64,000 nt of DNA from Novosphingobium guangzhouense. GTDB taxonomy: Bacteria; Pseudomonadota; Alphaproteobacteria; Sphingomonadales; Sphingomonadaceae. The stretch is from positions 186,001 to 250,000 of the forward strand of contig NZ_LYMM01000029.1 of NCBI RefSeq assembly GCF_002896965.1, written 5' to 3'. The translations under genes were made by a program, and so were the position numbers. A model generated the notes under the pieces. That model was not told where the DNA came from and did no database searches. It saw only the letters and a list, made by a program, of their open reading frames with translations. How positions within the stretch are numbered: position 1 is the stretch's first letter; each line of letters begins with the position of its first letter. Below are positions 30,217 to 39,504 of this stretch, piece after piece.

Positions 30217-32016
30217 ATGGAATCACGATCCGCCTGTGTCTTCGGGATCGACCGTTCACTGTCAGGCAAAGCCTGGCGCTGGCGCGGCGGCAACATGGAC
30301 CTCTCCGACCGCGTCGGCAGCGGCCCGGCCGGTCTCGAAGATGACATCGTCACGCAGCTCCTGCTCTCACGCGGCGTCCCCCGCGAGGATCTGGAGCGCC
30401 ACCGCAATCCCAGCCTACGCGCGTTCCTGCCCGACCCTTCGGCGTTCCGCGACATGGACGCGGCAGCGGAGCGGCTGGCTCAGGCCGTGATGACTGACGA
30501 GACTGTGACGATCTATGGCGACTATGATGTCGATGGAGCGACCAGCGCCGCCCTTCTGATCCTGTTGCTCCGCGCTCTGGGTCATCAGGCCCGCTACTAT
30601 ATCCCCGATCGCCTGCTCGAAGGCTATGGCCCTTCCGGCGAGGCTCTGGTCCGCATCGCCGCAGAAGGGTCCAGCCTGATCGTAACGGTCGATTGTGGTG
30701 CCATGGCGCATGAAGCGCTCGATATGGCCCATCAAGCCGGTGTCGATGTGATCGTCGTCGACCATCACAAGTGCTCACCCACGCTTCCACGCGCTTCTGC
30801 ACTGGTAAACCCCAATCGCCTTGATGAAGACGATCTGGCAGCTTCACATGGACACCTTGCGGCGGTCGGTGTGGCTTTCCTGCTTGCCGTGGCAACAGTG
30901 CGCACACTTCGCAAGCGCGGCTATTTCGAAAGCCGCCGCGAACCTGACCTATTCGCGTTGCTCGATCTGGTCGCGCTGGGAACTGTAGCGGACGTCGCCG
31001 CCCTGCATGGCCTCAACCGCGCTCTGGTAGCACAGGGCCTCAAAGTCATGGCCAGACGCGACAATATCGGCATGGCCGCTCTGATCGACGCCAGCCGGCT
31101 TGGCCGCGCACCTACCTGCAGCGATCTTGGCTTCGCACTGGGCCCCCGCATCAACGCCGGAGGTCGAGTGGGGGAATCGACGCTTGGCGTCCGCCTTCTC
31201 ACGACAACCGATCCAGAGGAAGCGCGCGATATCGCCGCCCAGCTTTCACGCCTGAATGATGAACGCCGCGCCATCGAGCAGGCCGTGCAGGAAATGGCGG
31301 AAGCGGAGATTGAACGCCAGCACAACCGGTCCGTCCTCGTCTGCGCGGGCGAAGGTTGGCACCCCGGTGTCATCGGAATCGTTGCCGGACGCCTCAAGGA
31401 AAAGACCGGAAAGCCGGCGCTAGTCATCGCGCTGGGCGCCGACGATGCCGGAAACGGCAAAGGTTCCGGACGCTCCATCCCCGGCGTAGACCTTGGCGCA
31501 GCGATCATTGCAGCGCGGGAAGCAGGCCTGCTTGAAGCCGGGGGCGGACATGCCATGGCCTGCGGTCTTACGATCGCGCCCGACAAGCTGGAAGCCCTAT
31601 CTGAATGGCTTGATGAACGGCTCGCCGCGGATATCTCCGCTGCGAGCGCAAATCGGCACATGCTTCTGGACCTTGCGCTTACTCCGGGGGGGCTAGTCCC
31701 CTCGCTCGTGGAAACGCTGGAAAGCGCAGGGCCATATGGCATGGGCTGGCCCGGCCCTCGCGTGGCCGTCGGCCCTGTGCGCATCGTCAAAGCTGACGTC
31801 GTAGGCGCTGATCATCTACGTCTGATCGTATCGGGCCCTGACGGCGGCCGTTTCAAGGCCATGGCGTTTCGCGCTGCCGAAACGGACATGGGGCAGGCTT
31901 TGCTTCATGCCGCGCAGGGTCGTAAACTGTGGCTGGCAGGCCGTGCCAAGATCGACGACTGGGGAAGCCGCCCTGCCGCCGAGCTACACCTTGATGACGC
32001 TGCATTCTACGACTGA
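30217..32016 (+). CDS. recJ: Single-stranded-DNA-specific exonuclease RecJ
   Basis: RecJ degrades single-stranded DNA 5' to 3' in mismatch repair and recombination. The 599 residues have the DHH-superfamily metal sites YGDYDVDGATSAA, VTVDCGAMAHEA and VVDHHKC, then the DHHA1 domain with GGGHAMACGLT near residue 450, and an OB-fold end. MESRSACVFGIDRSLSGKAWRWRGG fits family starts, so the ATG at 30217 is chosen over one 21 codons upstream. Length is normal. Confidence 0.95.
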   Translation: MESRSACVFGIDRSLSGKAWRWRGGNMDLSDRVGSGPAGLEDDIVTQLLLSRGVPREDLERHRNPSLRAFLPDPSAFRDMDAAAERLAQAVMTDETVTIYGDYDVDGATSAALLILLLRALGHQARYYIPDRLLEGYGPSGEALVRIAAEGSSLIVTVDCGAMAHEALDMAHQAGVDVIVVDHHKCSPTLPRASALVNPNRLDEDDLAASHGHLAAVGVAFLLAVATVRTLRKRGYFESRREPDLFALLDLVALGTVADVAALHGLNRALVAQGLKVMARRDNIGMAALIDASRLGRAPTCSDLGFALGPRINAGGRVGESTLGVRLLTTTDPEEARDIAAQLSRLNDERRAIEQAVQEMAEAEIERQHNRSVLVCAGEGWHPGVIGIVAGRLKEKTGKPALVIALGADDAGNGKGSGRSIPGVDLGAAIIAAREAGLLEAGGGHAMACGLTIAPDKLEALSEWLDERLAADISAASANRHMLLDLALTPGGLVPSLVETLESAGPYGMGWPGPRVAVGPVRIVKADVVGADHLRLIVSGPDGGRFKAMAFRAAETDMGQALLHAAQGRKLWLAGRAKIDDWGSRPAAELHLDDAAFYD

Positions 32017-32049
32017 AAAGAAAGGTTCAAAAAAGTTTGGAGATAAGGG

Positions 32050-32078
32050 TTGACCACCCTCGGACCCACCGCTAGAGG
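32050..32078 (+). promoter_or_regulatory. Probable promoter of the tRNA-Glu cluster
   Basis: TTGACC at 32050-32055 and TAGAGG at 32073-32078 are spaced by 17 bases and sit 30 bases before the first tRNA. An A-rich stretch (AAAAAAGTTTGGAGAT) lies upstream as in strong stable-RNA promoters. The -10 match is weak. Confidence 0.5.
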
Positions 32079-32108
32079 GCCGGTCCTGCCTCCGGCGCAA
32101 CCCGGTTT

Positions 32109-32184
32109 GGCCCCTTCGTCTAGCGGTCTAGGACGCGGCCCTTTCACGGCTGAAACACGGGTTCGATTCCCGTAGGGGTCACCA
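32109..32184 (+). tRNA. tRNA-Glu (anticodon UUC), copy 1
   Basis: 76 bases including the encoded CCA. The acceptor GGCCCCT pairs with AGGGGTC. The T-arm GTTCGATTC is standard. The anticodon loop CTTTCAC gives anticodon UUC, decoding GAA/GAG. The sequence is close to the E. coli tRNA-Glu pattern. Confidence 0.97.
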
Positions 32185-32221
32185 TCGGTGCTTCGCAGGA
32201 AGCGTTTGAAAATGGCCTAAT

Positions 32222-32297
32222 GGCCCCTTCGTCTAGCGGTCTAGGACGCGGCCCTTTCACGGCTGAAACACGGGTTCGATTCCCGTAGGGGTCACCA
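32222..32297 (+). tRNA. tRNA-Glu (anticodon UUC), copy 2
   Basis: Identical to the first copy by eye over all 76 bases including CCA; 37 bases separate them. The anticodon is UUC. The three Glu tRNAs appear to be one transcript. Confidence 0.97.
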
Positions 32298-32337
32298 TTT
32301 TGACAACCGATAAACCATCGCAAGATGGTGCCAACAT

Positions 32338-32413
32338 GGCCCCTTCGTCTAGCGGTCTAGGACGCGGCCCTCTCACGGCTGAAACACGGGTTCGATTCCC
32401 GTAGGGGTCACCA
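32338..32413 (+). tRNA. tRNA-Glu (anticodon CUC), copy 3
   Basis: Same 76 bases as copies 1 and 2 except that the anticodon loop reads CTCTCAC, giving CUC, which decodes GAG only. The other arms are unchanged, so this looks like a duplicated tRNA-Glu(UUC) whose anticodon mutated. Glutamate is normally read by UUC alone in many bacteria, so the CUC copy is notable. Confidence 0.93.
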
Positions 32414-32507
32414 TCGGTTACTAGCGGCACCATCTGGCTGCTCCCCGCGCGCTGCATTTACGACTTCCTATCGACAGGAAGCGTGCGTTACCGCTTGTGC
32501 TCTCCGG

Positions 32508-34733
32508 TCACCCAAACAAGTCAGGCAGTGCTTCAAGCGCAAAGCCGGTCTTGCCTAGTTCACGCATAGCTTCAGCAGCGGCTCGCTCAAGCCCGATCGC
32601 CTTCAGGAAGTGAGTGTGCGCCGCGCCGCGATCTCCTTTAAGGACATACAAGCGGCCGATCTGAAGGTTCGCATCCCTGTCATCCGGGCGCAGGGCAAGC
32701 GCCTTGAGGAAAGCAGCCTCGCTTCGCTCCAGACAGCCGGCTTCCTTGGAACAGTTTCCAAGCTGTACGAGGTAAGCGAACGCGTTTGGCTCGACACAAA
32801 GTCCTGCTTCGTAAGCGCTGGCAGCATCGTTCCACCACGCCCTATCGCGAAAACTGTCACCCTTACGAAAATGCTTCATAGCCACCGGGGACAAGACCTT
32901 GGTATCGACCACCCTCGATACGCGCTTAGGCCACGATAGCCGGCGGCGAGGCTGCGGCGGCGGCGTGTCGGGCAACATGGCAAGGCTTTGCCTTTGATTT
33001 CTGATCGTAACGCCACGGAACAGGAAGTTGCAGTTCCCGCTGACTTTCAAACCGATCCGGAATTCCATGATCGTATGCTCAAGGCCAACGGGAAATAAAA
33101 GGCGCAACCCTCCTTCGCTCCGAATCTGGACTACAGTGACCGCGCGGCTTGCTACAGGCTCTTCACCCTCGGCAGCGGCCTCCAGTTCCAAGACCACACC
33201 GGGATCACCGGATTGCTCGGCTTCAATTTCAAAATCGACCGAGAAGAAGCCTCTGGGAAAACGGGCATATGGCCCATAAATCAGATGGATACGTCCCGGC
33301 GCTTGCTGCGCTGCAAACGTAATACCCTCCTCCAAGCGCTTGCCATTTGGCGACATGAACTCCCGGTGCGATATCGACACGAAATCATCCCGAGACTTTT
33401 GATCCGGCAGACCGGCCAGCCCATGATCCGAAGTCAGCATCGCCTCATAGGATTCAACATCGTAGAGCGTTACATAGTTTTCGCCGAATTCCCGAGGGAT
33501 CTGTTCAAAACCGGGCTCAGGCCAATACCCATGTCTCACCTCGTCATTGACACGAGATCGCACGATCTCTGCATCCTCAAGGGCGTTGGCATCCGGGCAC
33601 GCAGCATTCCCGGTCCAGTGCCCGCGCGCACCGTCAAGCGCCGCCGCAAGCTGATCCATGATCACCTGCCGCGTATAAGTCCTGAGTATGCTCGCCTGTA
33701 TCGACAGCACGCGCGCTCTGACAGCTTCGTCGTCAATCAGCCGGACCATCGCGGCCGCCCGCACATAGTCGAGTTCATCAAGTGCGAATGGGTGCACCTG
33801 CATAAGTTCGCTCAGAGCCGTGCGCCTGAGGCAGATCACCGGCACACCAAGTCTCATCGCCTCGAACACCGGCATCCCGAAACCTTCATGCTCGGACAGG
33901 CAGATGAAGAGATCAGCGGCAAGGTAGGCTGTGTGAAGTTCCTCGTTACTGACTTCCCCCTCGAACCGAACTTCCACACCGAGATCGCCGGCCATCCGTT
34001 GCAGCCGGCCTTTCAGACCCGATGACGGGTCATCCCGCCCCAGGAACGAAACTATGAGATCGCGACGCAGTGCCGTCTTCAGATAGCCTGCAAGCTCGAT
34101 TACATGGGCATGCCCCTTGTGGGCAACCACGCGACTGACGAACAGCAACCGCAGGGGGCGCACCTTACCCTCGCCGGCAAGCGCATCGCTTTGCAGCACC
34201 GGCACAGTATCTCTTTCAGATTCAAGGAATTTGCTGCCGGGGAAGATGACAGCCCCTGTGTCAGCCCGCCCTCCGACTGCGCGCAGCTGGTCGAGCGTAA
34301 AATTCGAATTCACCCAGAAACGCAGGTGGGTATTTCCCGCAAAATTGACGATCGTGCGAAACCCACGAACCGTTCGCTCGACCGAGCGGCGATGGCTGGC
34401 GCCATAGAACCACGGCGGGGTATTATTGTGCCAGCGGACTACGACTTCCCGGCCCGCATTCATGATGTATTCGTCGAAAGCGGGCCATCCATCGCAATAA
34501 TGATACAGGATTGTCGCTGATGGGTTCTGGTCCACATAGACCCAGAAATTACCCATCGGCTGCACAGGCACATCCGCGTGAAGATTTGCATCAAACCTCT
34601 CACAGAATATGTCGACCTGGTCGCGTCCAAACATCTCGGAAAGGAGACCCCATTCGAATACTGCATCGTACCCGATAGAATCGCTTTTTTCGACAAGACC
34701 TTGGACAACTATTGCAATGCGCCGCCCCACCAT
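32508..34733 (-). CDS. Three-domain glycosyltransferase with C-terminal TPRs
   Basis: A 741-residue protein with three parts. Residues 1-375 are a GT4-type (GT-B) glycosyltransferase with RLLFVSRVVAHKGHAHVIELAG and the donor-binding EHEGFGMPVFEAMRLGVPVI. Residues about 410-600 look like a beta-sandwich (IHLIYGPYARFPRGFFSVDFEIEAEQSG), perhaps carbohydrate-binding. The last 110 residues hold about three tetratricopeptide repeats (AASAYEAGLCVEPNAFAYLVQLGNCSKEAGCLERSEAAFLKALALRPDD). It is the last gene of the capsule operon. The acceptor is unknown; the TPRs suggest contact with other assembly proteins. Confidence 0.85.
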   Translation of the reverse strand: MVGRRIAIVVQGLVEKSDSIGYDAVFEWGLLSEMFGRDQVDIFCERFDANLHADVPVQPMGNFWVYVDQNPSATILYHYCDGWPAFDEYIMNAGREVVVRWHNNTPPWFYGASHRRSVERTVRGFRTIVNFAGNTHLRFWVNSNFTLDQLRAVGGRADTGAVIFPGSKFLESERDTVPVLQSDALAGEGKVRPLRLLFVSRVVAHKGHAHVIELAGYLKTALRRDLIVSFLGRDDPSSGLKGRLQRMAGDLGVEVRFEGEVSNEELHTAYLAADLFICLSEHEGFGMPVFEAMRLGVPVICLRRTALSELMQVHPFALDELDYVRAAAMVRLIDDEAVRARVLSIQASILRTYTRQVIMDQLAAALDGARGHWTGNAACPDANALEDAEIVRSRVNDEVRHGYWPEPGFEQIPREFGENYVTLYDVESYEAMLTSDHGLAGLPDQKSRDDFVSISHREFMSPNGKRLEEGITFAAQQAPGRIHLIYGPYARFPRGFFSVDFEIEAEQSGDPGVVLELEAAAEGEEPVASRAVTVVQIRSEGGLRLLFPVGLEHTIMEFRIGLKVSGNCNFLFRGVTIRNQRQSLAMLPDTPPPQPRRRLSWPKRVSRVVDTKVLSPVAMKHFRKGDSFRDRAWWNDAASAYEAGLCVEPNAFAYLVQLGNCSKEAGCLERSEAAFLKALALRPDDRDANLQIGRLYVLKGDRGAAHTHFLKAIGLERAAAEAMRELGKTGFALEALPDLFG

Positions 34734-34741
34734 GACTAACG

Positions 34742-35425
34742 TCAGGCTCCAAGCCGCGTAAAAATCATCACACGATGATCATAGCCGAACAGTTTGGAAT
34801 GCTCTTCCGCTGCGAACCGTTCCGATGCCGCCTCGTCAAATCGTGCACCCGTAAGCGCCACGACCAAATCCACCCACCACGAAAAGGGCTGGAAAGTCAG
34901 GTGCGTGGGTTCATTGGGGTCGAAGGTCTCCCCATTTTCGTAAGTCGCGGGCACAATCAGAAGGTCGCGGCGGGTGGCCTGCCACAAATTGTTGATCGCG
35001 AAGGGCAGACGCTCCGGCAGGACATGTTCGACAACGTCGTAACTGACAACAAGGTCATATTGCTTGCGCAAAAGTTGCTGAGAGAAATCGGCCTGCACCA
35101 CGCGAGGCGTTTCAGCATAACGAACTGCCCAGTCAGAGATGTCGACACCATGCGCATCGACGCCCAGTTCAGCCAGTCGTTTAACGCCGTGACCAACAGC
35201 ACAGCCGACATCGAGGCAATCAAGCGGCCGGAAAAAACGGAACAGTGTCTCAGCAAGCATCGTAGTCGGGCCAAGGGAAGCCTCTGCATACCCGCTATAG
35301 TTGCTGGTTTCCCGGTCACCCTGAAAATAGGCTTCAGTGTAGAGGTGGCGCGTTCCTTCAGCAGAATTACTCATTCCCTCGGCACCAGACATATTCATCA
35401 CCCCTTCAATATCGCATGAAATCAA
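34742..35425 (-). CDS. Class I SAM-dependent methyltransferase
   Basis: A 227-residue methyltransferase. SAM-binding motif I is LDCLDVGCAVGHGVKRLAE near residue 70, followed by GVDISDWAV and YDLVVSYDVVEHVLPERL. It sits in the capsule operon 8 bases ahead of the three-domain glycosyltransferase gene and 5 bases after the Wza-like gene. It likely methylates a sugar or terminal residue of the glycan, a common way to set or end chain length. The N-terminal MNMSGAEG region is uncertain. Confidence 0.82.
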   Translation of the reverse strand: MISCDIEGVMNMSGAEGMSNSAEGTRHLYTEAYFQGDRETSNYSGYAEASLGPTTMLAETLFRFFRPLDCLDVGCAVGHGVKRLAELGVDAHGVDISDWAVRYAETPRVVQADFSQQLLRKQYDLVVSYDVVEHVLPERLPFAINNLWQATRRDLLIVPATYENGETFDPNEPTHLTFQPFSWWVDLVVALTGARFDEAASERFAAEEHSKLFGYDHRVMIFTRLGA

Positions 35426-35430
35426 ACTGG

Positions 35431-36636
35431 CTATTTTACAGAATTTCCAACGGCGATGATGGAGAATGCCGCACTTGACACACTATTTATAAATTTCTGA
35501 AGATCTGCTCCGGGAGCATTTGAGACATAGATCACATCGCGATCATGGACGACGAAGTCCTGCGCCAGAAACAAGCTGGAAGCATCGGACATGTCTAGTC
35601 GGTAGATTACCGGAATACGGTCATCAGCGGTGCGCCTGGCATCCGCGATGCTTGTGGAATCGAGCGCATCGGGCGCCTCGAGACGAAAGACGAATACCCC
35701 CCGCACATTTGCCCGTTCGTCGCGCAGCCCCCCGATACGACCGAGCGCCTGTGCCAGGCTCAACCCGCCGCCCTCAAAGGGAACTTCGGCGTTCTGCCCC
35801 ACCGCGCCAAGCGCGATAAAGCTGTACGGCTGAAACATCACCGTCAGGACATCGTCGGGTTGCAGAATGATGTTCTGCGAAGGATCGCGGATCACGGCTT
35901 CCAAAGGCATCGCAGTCGTGCGCATTCCGCGCGACAACTGGATTGTTACCTTACCCACCGGCTGACGCGCGCCCCCCGCGGAAGCCAGCGCATCAAGCAA
36001 TCGCTCACCCCGAGCAGTAAGCGGTATCCGACGCGAAGCTCCGACCTCTCCCATGACCGTTGCGGTACGCGCTTCATTCTGAACGAGGCGCACGACAGCT
36101 TGCGGATCATGCGCACGCCCCTTGAGCCGTGAGACTATCGCCCGCTCAACCTGTTGAGGGGTAAGTCCTATTACCGGCAGTTGTCCGACGAAAGGTATCG
36201 ATACGGTGCCTTCTTCGCCCACGACTTGCTGAGGGATGGCAGCGCTTTGCGTGACGGTGGAACTGGAGCCAAGATTGGTTGCGCCGAACAATACGGCAGG
36301 GGGCGCTTCCCAAACGGCGATGTCCAACGCGTCTCCGCTGCCTATCACGGTGCCGACCGGAGAGCCTTTTCCAAAGACATCTGCAAAGCGCGTGGCCTGC
36401 GCAACGCGCGTGGTGCGACGCACCGCAGCATCGTCAAGCTGGACCACTCGGATATCCTGACCGCTATAACCCTCCCCCTCGCTACGCGTAACAGATCCTG
36501 CCGATGGGCCGGAACTTCCCAGCGAAGAGCAGGCGCCAAGCATGGCCAACGCCGCGATCGCCATACTCGCACTGAACACATTCGTGCCCCGGCGACCCTG
36601 TGCGCCGTCCGCTGGACAAGGAAGATACGCAAGCAT
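35431..36636 (-). CDS. Wza/GumB-like polysaccharide export lipoprotein
   Basis: A 401-residue outer-membrane export protein. A lipobox LAMLGAC near residue 36 predicts a lipoprotein. The PES domain follows (VIGSGDALDIAVWEAP, EEGTVSIPFVGQLPVIGLTPQQVERAIVSRLK), then SLBB-type repeats (VTIQLSRGMRTTAMPLEAVIRDPSQNIILQPDDVLTVM). Such proteins form the outer-membrane channel for capsule. Here it belongs with KpsE/KpsM/KpsT-like genes, which normally pair with KpsD. The ATG overlaps the stop of the upstream glycosyltransferase gene by one base (TAATG), so the start is well supported. Confidence 0.9.
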   Translation of the reverse strand: MLAYLPCPADGAQGRRGTNVFSASMAIAALAMLGACSSLGSSGPSAGSVTRSEGEGYSGQDIRVVQLDDAAVRRTTRVAQATRFADVFGKGSPVGTVIGSGDALDIAVWEAPPAVLFGATNLGSSSTVTQSAAIPQQVVGEEGTVSIPFVGQLPVIGLTPQQVERAIVSRLKGRAHDPQAVVRLVQNEARTATVMGEVGASRRIPLTARGERLLDALASAGGARQPVGKVTIQLSRGMRTTAMPLEAVIRDPSQNIILQPDDVLTVMFQPYSFIALGAVGQNAEVPFEGGGLSLAQALGRIGGLRDERANVRGVFVFRLEAPDALDSTSIADARRTADDRIPVIYRLDMSDASSLFLAQDFVVHDRDVIYVSNAPGADLQKFINSVSSAAFSIIAVGNSVK

Positions 36637-37943
36637 TAGAGGAACCTCTGGTAAACATCGGCCAATCGCGCACGGTACGCGGCCGGGGAAAAGCGTTGCG
36701 CCTGAACCTGTCCTCGCAAGGACAACTCTTTGCGCAAATCCGCATCGGCAAGAATTCTGCGCATGCCGGCGGCGATTGCATCGCTATCGTAAGGGTCAAC
36801 CATCAAGGCCGCCTCCCCGGCGACTTCGGGCAGAGATGCGGTATTGGAACAAAGTACCGGCGTGCCCAGCAGCATGGCCTCCAGCGCCGGAAGCCCGAAA
36901 CCTTCATACAGCGAGGGAAAGATCGCTGCGCGGGCTCCGCGAATGAGGCTGACCAGCACGCTGAACGGGGCGTACGGCAAGCGAATGATGCCTTTGCGTC
37001 CGCCCTGCCCCTTTGCATCCAGAACGCCGGACGTCCCTTCGTTGAGGAGTTGAAGCTCTTTCTTTGATTTCCAGGCCTGCGCTCCGACAATCACCAGGGG
37101 TATGTCGGCCTTGCTGGCGAGATAGGCCTCGATCATGCGGCCGATGTTCTTCTTCGGCTCGATAGAGCCCCAGAACAGCACATAGTCCTTGTAGCCCACC
37201 TCGGCGAAGCCTTCGACCTCGCGCGCGACCTGCTCTTCCGGCTTGTCTTTCAGATGATCCGGGATGCTGACGGACTGATAGGTGTTCGTGATCCGTTCAG
37301 GCGCGATACCGGCAATTTCGACCAGATCACGCTTCGAACATTCGGACACCGTGACGAAGTGGTCTGCAGTGCGATCAAGCTTGCGAATCAGCTTGAGATA
37401 GGCCCGCTTGTTGTCCAGCGTCGTGTATGGAAGGCGCAGCGGAACGATATCATGAAGGGTGTAGATGTTCGGCCGGCGGGGAACTTTCAGCGCCAACGGA
37501 TACGTCCAGTGGGCAAGGTCCGGTTGCTGCGGCAGGTCGACGCTCGACAAGCCACCCCACGCATGAAAAGCACTTTGAGAGCGCCGAAACAGGTCGGGCG
37601 CGTTCCATATGCTGTCGTAGTGTGGAAGTTTAGACACGAAGGCACTCGTCACGACTTTCCCGGACATCGGGATGTCGACGGCCTTGTGCCGCCTTGGCCC
37701 CCTGGCGCCGGATGCAATGCGTTGGAGCTTGTCGACCAGGCCCTTTCCCTCATCCTGATAAGTGTCGAAAAACGATATCTCGCGCAGCAGCTTGTCGCGC
37801 GAAGAACTTGATCCGTTGCCATAGAGGACCGACACCTCATGGCCCAGATTACCGATCTCAAGACTGAGGTTGCGGGCATAAGTTGCTACCCCTGTGCCCT
37901 TTTCCAGCCCGAGATTGTATCCATCGATCAATATACGGGTCAT
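36636..37943 (-). CDS. GT4 family glycosyltransferase
   Basis: A 435-residue GT-B glycosyltransferase. It starts [27 protein letters not shown] at ATG 37941-37943, which overlaps the preceding stop as ATGA. GT4 features are [19 protein letters not shown] and [22 protein letters not shown] with the donor-binding glutamates. It transfers sugars from nucleotide donors on the cytoplasmic side during capsule repeat assembly. Donor and acceptor are unknown. Its stop overlaps the Wza-like start. Confidence 0.9.
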   Translation of the reverse strand: MTRILIDGYNLGLEKGTGVATYARNLSLEIGNLGHEVSVLYGNGSSSSRDKLLREISFFDTYQDEGKGLVDKLQRIASGARGPRRHKAVDIPMSGKVVTSAFVSKLPHYDSIWNAPDLFRRSQSAFHAWGGLSSVDLPQQPDLAHWTYPLALKVPRRPNIYTLHDIVPLRLPYTTLDNKRAYLKLIRKLDRTADHFVTVSECSKRDLVEIAGIAPERITNTYQSVSIPDHLKDKPEEQVAREVEGFAEVGYKDYVLFWGSIEPKKNIGRMIEAYLASKADIPLVIVGAQAWKSKKELQLLNEGTSGVLDAKGQGGRKGIIRLPYAPFSVLVSLIRGARAAIFPSLYEGFGLPALEAMLLGTPVLCSNTASLPEVAGEAALMVDPYDSDAIAAGMRRILADADLRKELSLRGQVQAQRFSPAAYRARLADVYQRFL

Positions 37944-38809
37944 CTTGGATATCCCGCGCTGCCTGCCTTGCGCACCACAATGCCGAACGAGGTTGTCGTC
38001 CATTGCTCGATGCGGAGCTTAAGGTGGTTGTCCAAGGCATACGGCGGCAGATCCACGTGCTTGTCCAAAGGCAGGTCGCCCAGTTCGAAATTGAACAGCA
38101 CTTCGCACCCGCGCGCCTTCAACCTTTGCCCCAGTTCCACGAAATCGCGCTTGCGGAACAGCACGGTGGATGCATTGTCGAGGGTGTCGCGATTGGACGA
38201 GCAGTTGAACTCGGTCGTATGAACGGCAAGCCCGCCGGGCTTGAGCGTATCGACGGAACGTTCCACGAAAGTCAGGCCCGCCGCGATTGAACCAAGGTGC
38301 TCGAAGGCACAAGCCGACCAGCAGAAGTCGAACTGTCCGTCCAGCATCGGATCGATCGCGTTCATGTCCATGAAACGGAAATCGACCAGTCGATCGAACA
38401 CATCGGGAGGGCATAGCCCGCGTTGGTTGAGGGCCTCCTTGCCCGCGGCATGCTGCGCCGTATCCACCCACCCCTCGTCCATGGCGCGGTCAGGCTCCAG
38501 GTCAGTACCCAGAACTGAAACTCCGCGCGCCGCAAAGAGCGCAGCAAGCGGCTCACTCCCAACACCGAAGCCCAGGCCACGAAGTCCCGGTGCCAGCATT
38601 CCGTAGCGCGCAAGAACCTGCAGGATATAACAGAATTCCCACTGCTTGCGGTGAGTACGGGGAACTTCTCCGATCTGCTCACACCAGTAGGCATAGGCCG
38701 GATCCTCGAACTGCGCCTGCGTACAGGCTTGCGAAATGGGGGCCTGAAGGCTGGGCTGTCCCCGACCAATCTGCGCAGAGCGAAAATGTCGTAAAAGGGT
38801 ATGGATCAC
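37940..38809 (-). CDS. SAM-dependent methyltransferase in the capsule operon
   Basis: A 289-residue protein with a class I methyltransferase core: LRGLGFGVGSEPLAALFAARGVSVLGTDLEP (motif I), FDFCWSACAFEHLGSIAAGLTFVERSVDTLKPGGLAVHTTEF. The GTG start at 38807-38809 overlaps the stop of the KpsT-like gene as GTGA, hence the choice over the open frame 15 codons upstream. It may methylate the growing glycan or a terminal residue, as in ABC-exported O-antigens where capping stops growth. Confidence 0.8.
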   Translation of the reverse strand: MIHTLLRHFRSAQIGRGQPSLQAPISQACTQAQFEDPAYAYWCEQIGEVPRTHRKQWEFCYILQVLARYGMLAPGLRGLGFGVGSEPLAALFAARGVSVLGTDLEPDRAMDEGWVDTAQHAAGKEALNQRGLCPPDVFDRLVDFRFMDMNAIDPMLDGQFDFCWSACAFEHLGSIAAGLTFVERSVDTLKPGGLAVHTTEFNCSSNRDTLDNASTVLFRKRDFVELGQRLKARGCEVLFNFELGDLPLDKHVDLPPYALDNHLKLRIEQWTTTSFGIVVRKAGSAGYPR

Positions 38810-39504
38810 GCTGTCGGAACCTCGACATTCGGCCAACCCGGCGGAGGTTTCCACCCGATCAGCTCTTTGAAATCGGCGTAGGCGATTTCAAAATCATCGT
38901 AGAGAACAAGCTTGCCACCATGCAGGACAGCGAAGCGGTTGCAGTTGTCGCGGATGTAGGCTGCGTCGTGGGAGATGATGACCATCGCCCTGTCGCCCCG
39001 CTTTCCGAACAATTCATGATTGCATCGCGCGTGGAATCGTTCGTCCCCCACCGCGCCGACTTCGTCGATCAGGAAGCAGTCGAATTCGATGATCATCGAA
39101 ATCGCAAAAGCGAGACGGGCGCGCATACCCGACGAGTAGGTTCGCACCGGTTCGCGCAGATAGGCGCCCAGTTCCGAAAAATCCTCGACGAAGGCCAGAT
39201 TGCGATGGAAGTCCTGATCGTAGACGCGGCTAATGAAGCGCACATTGTCCACGCCGGTCAGCATATATTGAAATGCGCCACCAAAGGCGAGCGGCCAGGA
39301 AACCGACATAGTGCGTTCTATCCGCCCTGAAGTCGGCCGTTCCGCTCCGCTGATCAGGCGAACCATCGTTGACTTTCCGGCACCATTCCGGCCAAGCACG
39401 CCCAGTCGCTCTCCCATGTGCAGTTCAAAACCCACGCCATCGAGCACCAGATTGCTGCCAAATCGCGTGTGATAGACCTTGCGGACATCGGTAAGTCGGA
39501 TCAT
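38806..39504 (-). CDS. KpsT-like capsule export ABC ATPase
   Basis: A 232-residue ABC ATPase of the capsule/teichoic-acid exporter group (KpsT, CtrD, BexA). Walker A is LGRNGAGKSTMV. The signature is YSSGMRARLAFAISM instead of LSGGQ, which is typical of KpsT. Walker B is FDCFLIDEVGAVGD. It pairs with the KpsM-like permease encoded next to it (overlap 4 bases) to drive the finished glycan across the inner membrane. The C-terminal extension with a glycan-binding domain found in Wzt proteins is absent. Confidence 0.93.
   Translation of the reverse strand: MIRLTDVRKVYHTRFGSNLVLDGVGFELHMGERLGVLGRNGAGKSTMVRLISGAERPTSGRIERTMSVSWPLAFGGAFQYMLTGVDNVRFISRVYDQDFHRNLAFVEDFSELGAYLREPVRTYSSGMRARLAFAISMIIEFDCFLIDEVGAVGDERFHARCNHELFGKRGDRAMVIISHDAAYIRDNCNRFAVLHGGKLVLYDDFEIAYADFKELIGWKPPPGWPNVEVPTA

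Noticed and set aside
32257-32457. Minus-strand frame of 66 codons across the tRNA-Glu genes
   Set aside because: It contains the GDPYGNRTRVSAVRG segment that is just antisense tRNA sequence, a known false protein in databases.
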